The translations under genes were made by a program, and so were the position numbers. Below the pieces are notes generated by a model. The model did not search any database. It had not been told where the DNA came from and saw only the letters and a program-made list of their open reading frames with translations. 19,654 nt of DNA from positions 1-19,654 of the forward strand of contig JAOXYB010015221.1 of assembly GCA_028565635.1 (NCBI GenBank). Direction: 5' to 3'. Shown piece by piece: positions 18,519 to 19,654 of this stretch (position 1 is the stretch's first letter; each line of letters begins with the position of its first letter). This DNA comes from Phoronis ovalis. Taxonomy: Eukaryota > Phoronida > Phoronidae.

Positions 18519-19654
18519 ATTCTGAAAAACATTTGTTTTACCTGAGGTTAAGTATTTATTAACTACATAAGATAAAACATAAGTGTCATCTTTTATGATT
18601 CCGGTTTTAAAGTATGTGGTAAACAAGATTTAAAAAGAAACAGTTTAGCAGAGCCAACACCCGGGCTTGAACTCATAACACCCTTGAAAACATTATAACT
18701 AGAGCAACATTTATGATAAGTTGACAATATATCAAACCCCATTTATATCAGATTCTTATTTCCTTAACATACACATGTCACTTTAATATTACCCATATGC
18801 ATGTACTGTGGATCTTTGACCTTGGATCAGTTTAAGTTGTTGATTTAACATGAGGTGCCTTTCTTGTTAATATTATTGGTCAAGAGGCTGTGGCAGGGAT
18901 GCTCCTATTTTATTTAGAATTCTAAAATGTAACTTTTCCAATTCTTTTGTAAGTTTGCAATAATTTCAAAAAGGTTATCAAAAGTATCTATATAACAGAA
19001 ATCCTTGCAAAAAAACTTTTTAATAGCTCTTTGCAAAGTACAGTAGTACTATAGTACAAACAAAATTACTATGATACATTTATGGTTAAATGTTTCATAT
19101 AATAGTGTTAACTTTCCACGCAAAGAAAAATAGTGGCAGTTTATTAGAGACAGTATTTGAAAAAAAATAACGCAAAGAGCATAAAGATTATAATGATGAG
19201 AATAGTAACAATTAATCCTGTTTGTATTTCCGTAACTAGTTTAATTATCAATCAACAAGATAAATTTTTAGGACTCATGCTACATTATTATTAGACTTAA
19301 CATTCTTTAAGTTTCATAAGCAAGACAGTGAAAGAAATATGTGAAAGATACAAGGTTGGAAATAGTGCTCATGATCTGACAAGCTGACATTTTGGAAAAC
19401 GGTGTTTTTAAATTTAAATTTTCAAAATAAAAATAGAATTTAAAACCTCTCCACAAAATCTAATACTTTACAACAGTCATCTTTACATAAAGATGTACTA
19501 AATTAGCTCTTAGATTTTTTTTTCTTTAAACGTAATAGATTTACAAAATTTCAAGCTACGGGAACAATTTTGCCGATATTAGCATGACCCATTACAAATA
19601 ATCATAACTTGAGCAAAGCAAAATTATAGAAATCTGAGACATTGTTTTGTAGAT
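18519..19654. other. AT-rich DNA to the window end, nothing recognised
   Basis: No long open frame, RNA gene or repeat supported. It includes a small palindrome GTACTATAGTAC at 19046-19057, of no evident meaning. Confidence 0.4.

Noticed and set aside
18817-18825. TGACCTTGG nuclear-receptor half-site
   Set aside because: A single 9 bp match in isolation, with no promoter nearby. Expected by chance in a window of this size.
1-19654. CRISPR array, prokaryotic operon or phage content
   Set aside because: The repeats do not have CRISPR spacing, there are no ribosome-binding-site-led gene strings, and splice signals and gene types are eukaryotic.

Overview
The window looks like AT-rich nuclear DNA from an invertebrate animal. 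It carries GT-AG introns with good consensus sites, TATA-type promoters, AATAAA-style 3' ends, long gene-poor stretches, minisatellites and fold-back elements. The only clear protein-coding content is a pair of tandem Toll-like receptor (TLR) genes on the + strand, about 10 kb apart. TLRs with one N-terminal and one C-terminal cysteine cap, nearly all of the protein in one large exon, and head-to-tail copies fit the lineage-expanded TLR families of molluscs, particularly bivalves. The species assignment is inference.

Layout: 1-400, nothing recognised. About 400-993, upstream region, putative promoter and 5'-UTR intron of TLR copy 1. 994-3505, main coding exon of copy 1. 3506-4748, an intron holding a 226-248 bp tandem repeat. 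4749-4774, a tiny terminal coding exon. 4775 to about 5930, 3' UTR region interrupted by a 0.75 kb fold-back (MITE-like) element. About 5930-10420, gene-poor DNA with a 297 bp tandem duplication at 9365-9926. About 10420-11022, the duplicated upstream region of TLR copy 2. 11023-13579, main coding exon of copy 2. 13580-13925, short intron. 13926-13951, terminal coding exon. 13952 to about 14360, 3' UTR with an AATAAA. 14387-14806, an 84 bp minisatellite. 15830-16133, clustered short G-rich repeats. 17034-17121, a well-formed TATA box followed by a probable first exon with a GTAAGT donor, which may start another gene running off the right end. 18153-18518, a second fold-back structure. The rest is AT-rich DNA without recognisable features.

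The main result is that the long open frames of both receptors do not show the true C-termini. Each has a strong GTGAGT donor in the same codon, just after the TIR domain, and each has a matching downstream acceptor. Splicing gives the same tail, NGCGVYYSK then stop, in both genes. The two 26 bp terminal exons differ only at three third-codon positions. The longer tails read directly from the DNA would be unspliced intron, and they do not resemble each other beyond the first residues.

The two genes encode cell-surface or endosomal pattern-recognition receptors: signal peptide, LRRNT, about 18 leucine-rich repeats with an irregular loop, LRRCT, one transmembrane helix and a cytoplasmic TIR domain of the kind that recruits MyD88-type adaptors. 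They arose by duplication of a unit including about 0.6 kb of upstream DNA and the 3' UTR. Similarity along the genes is patchy (near-identical blocks beside diverged ones), which suggests gene conversion or strong regional constraint. They differ most in the irregular ectodomain loop, the LRRCT loop and the intron.
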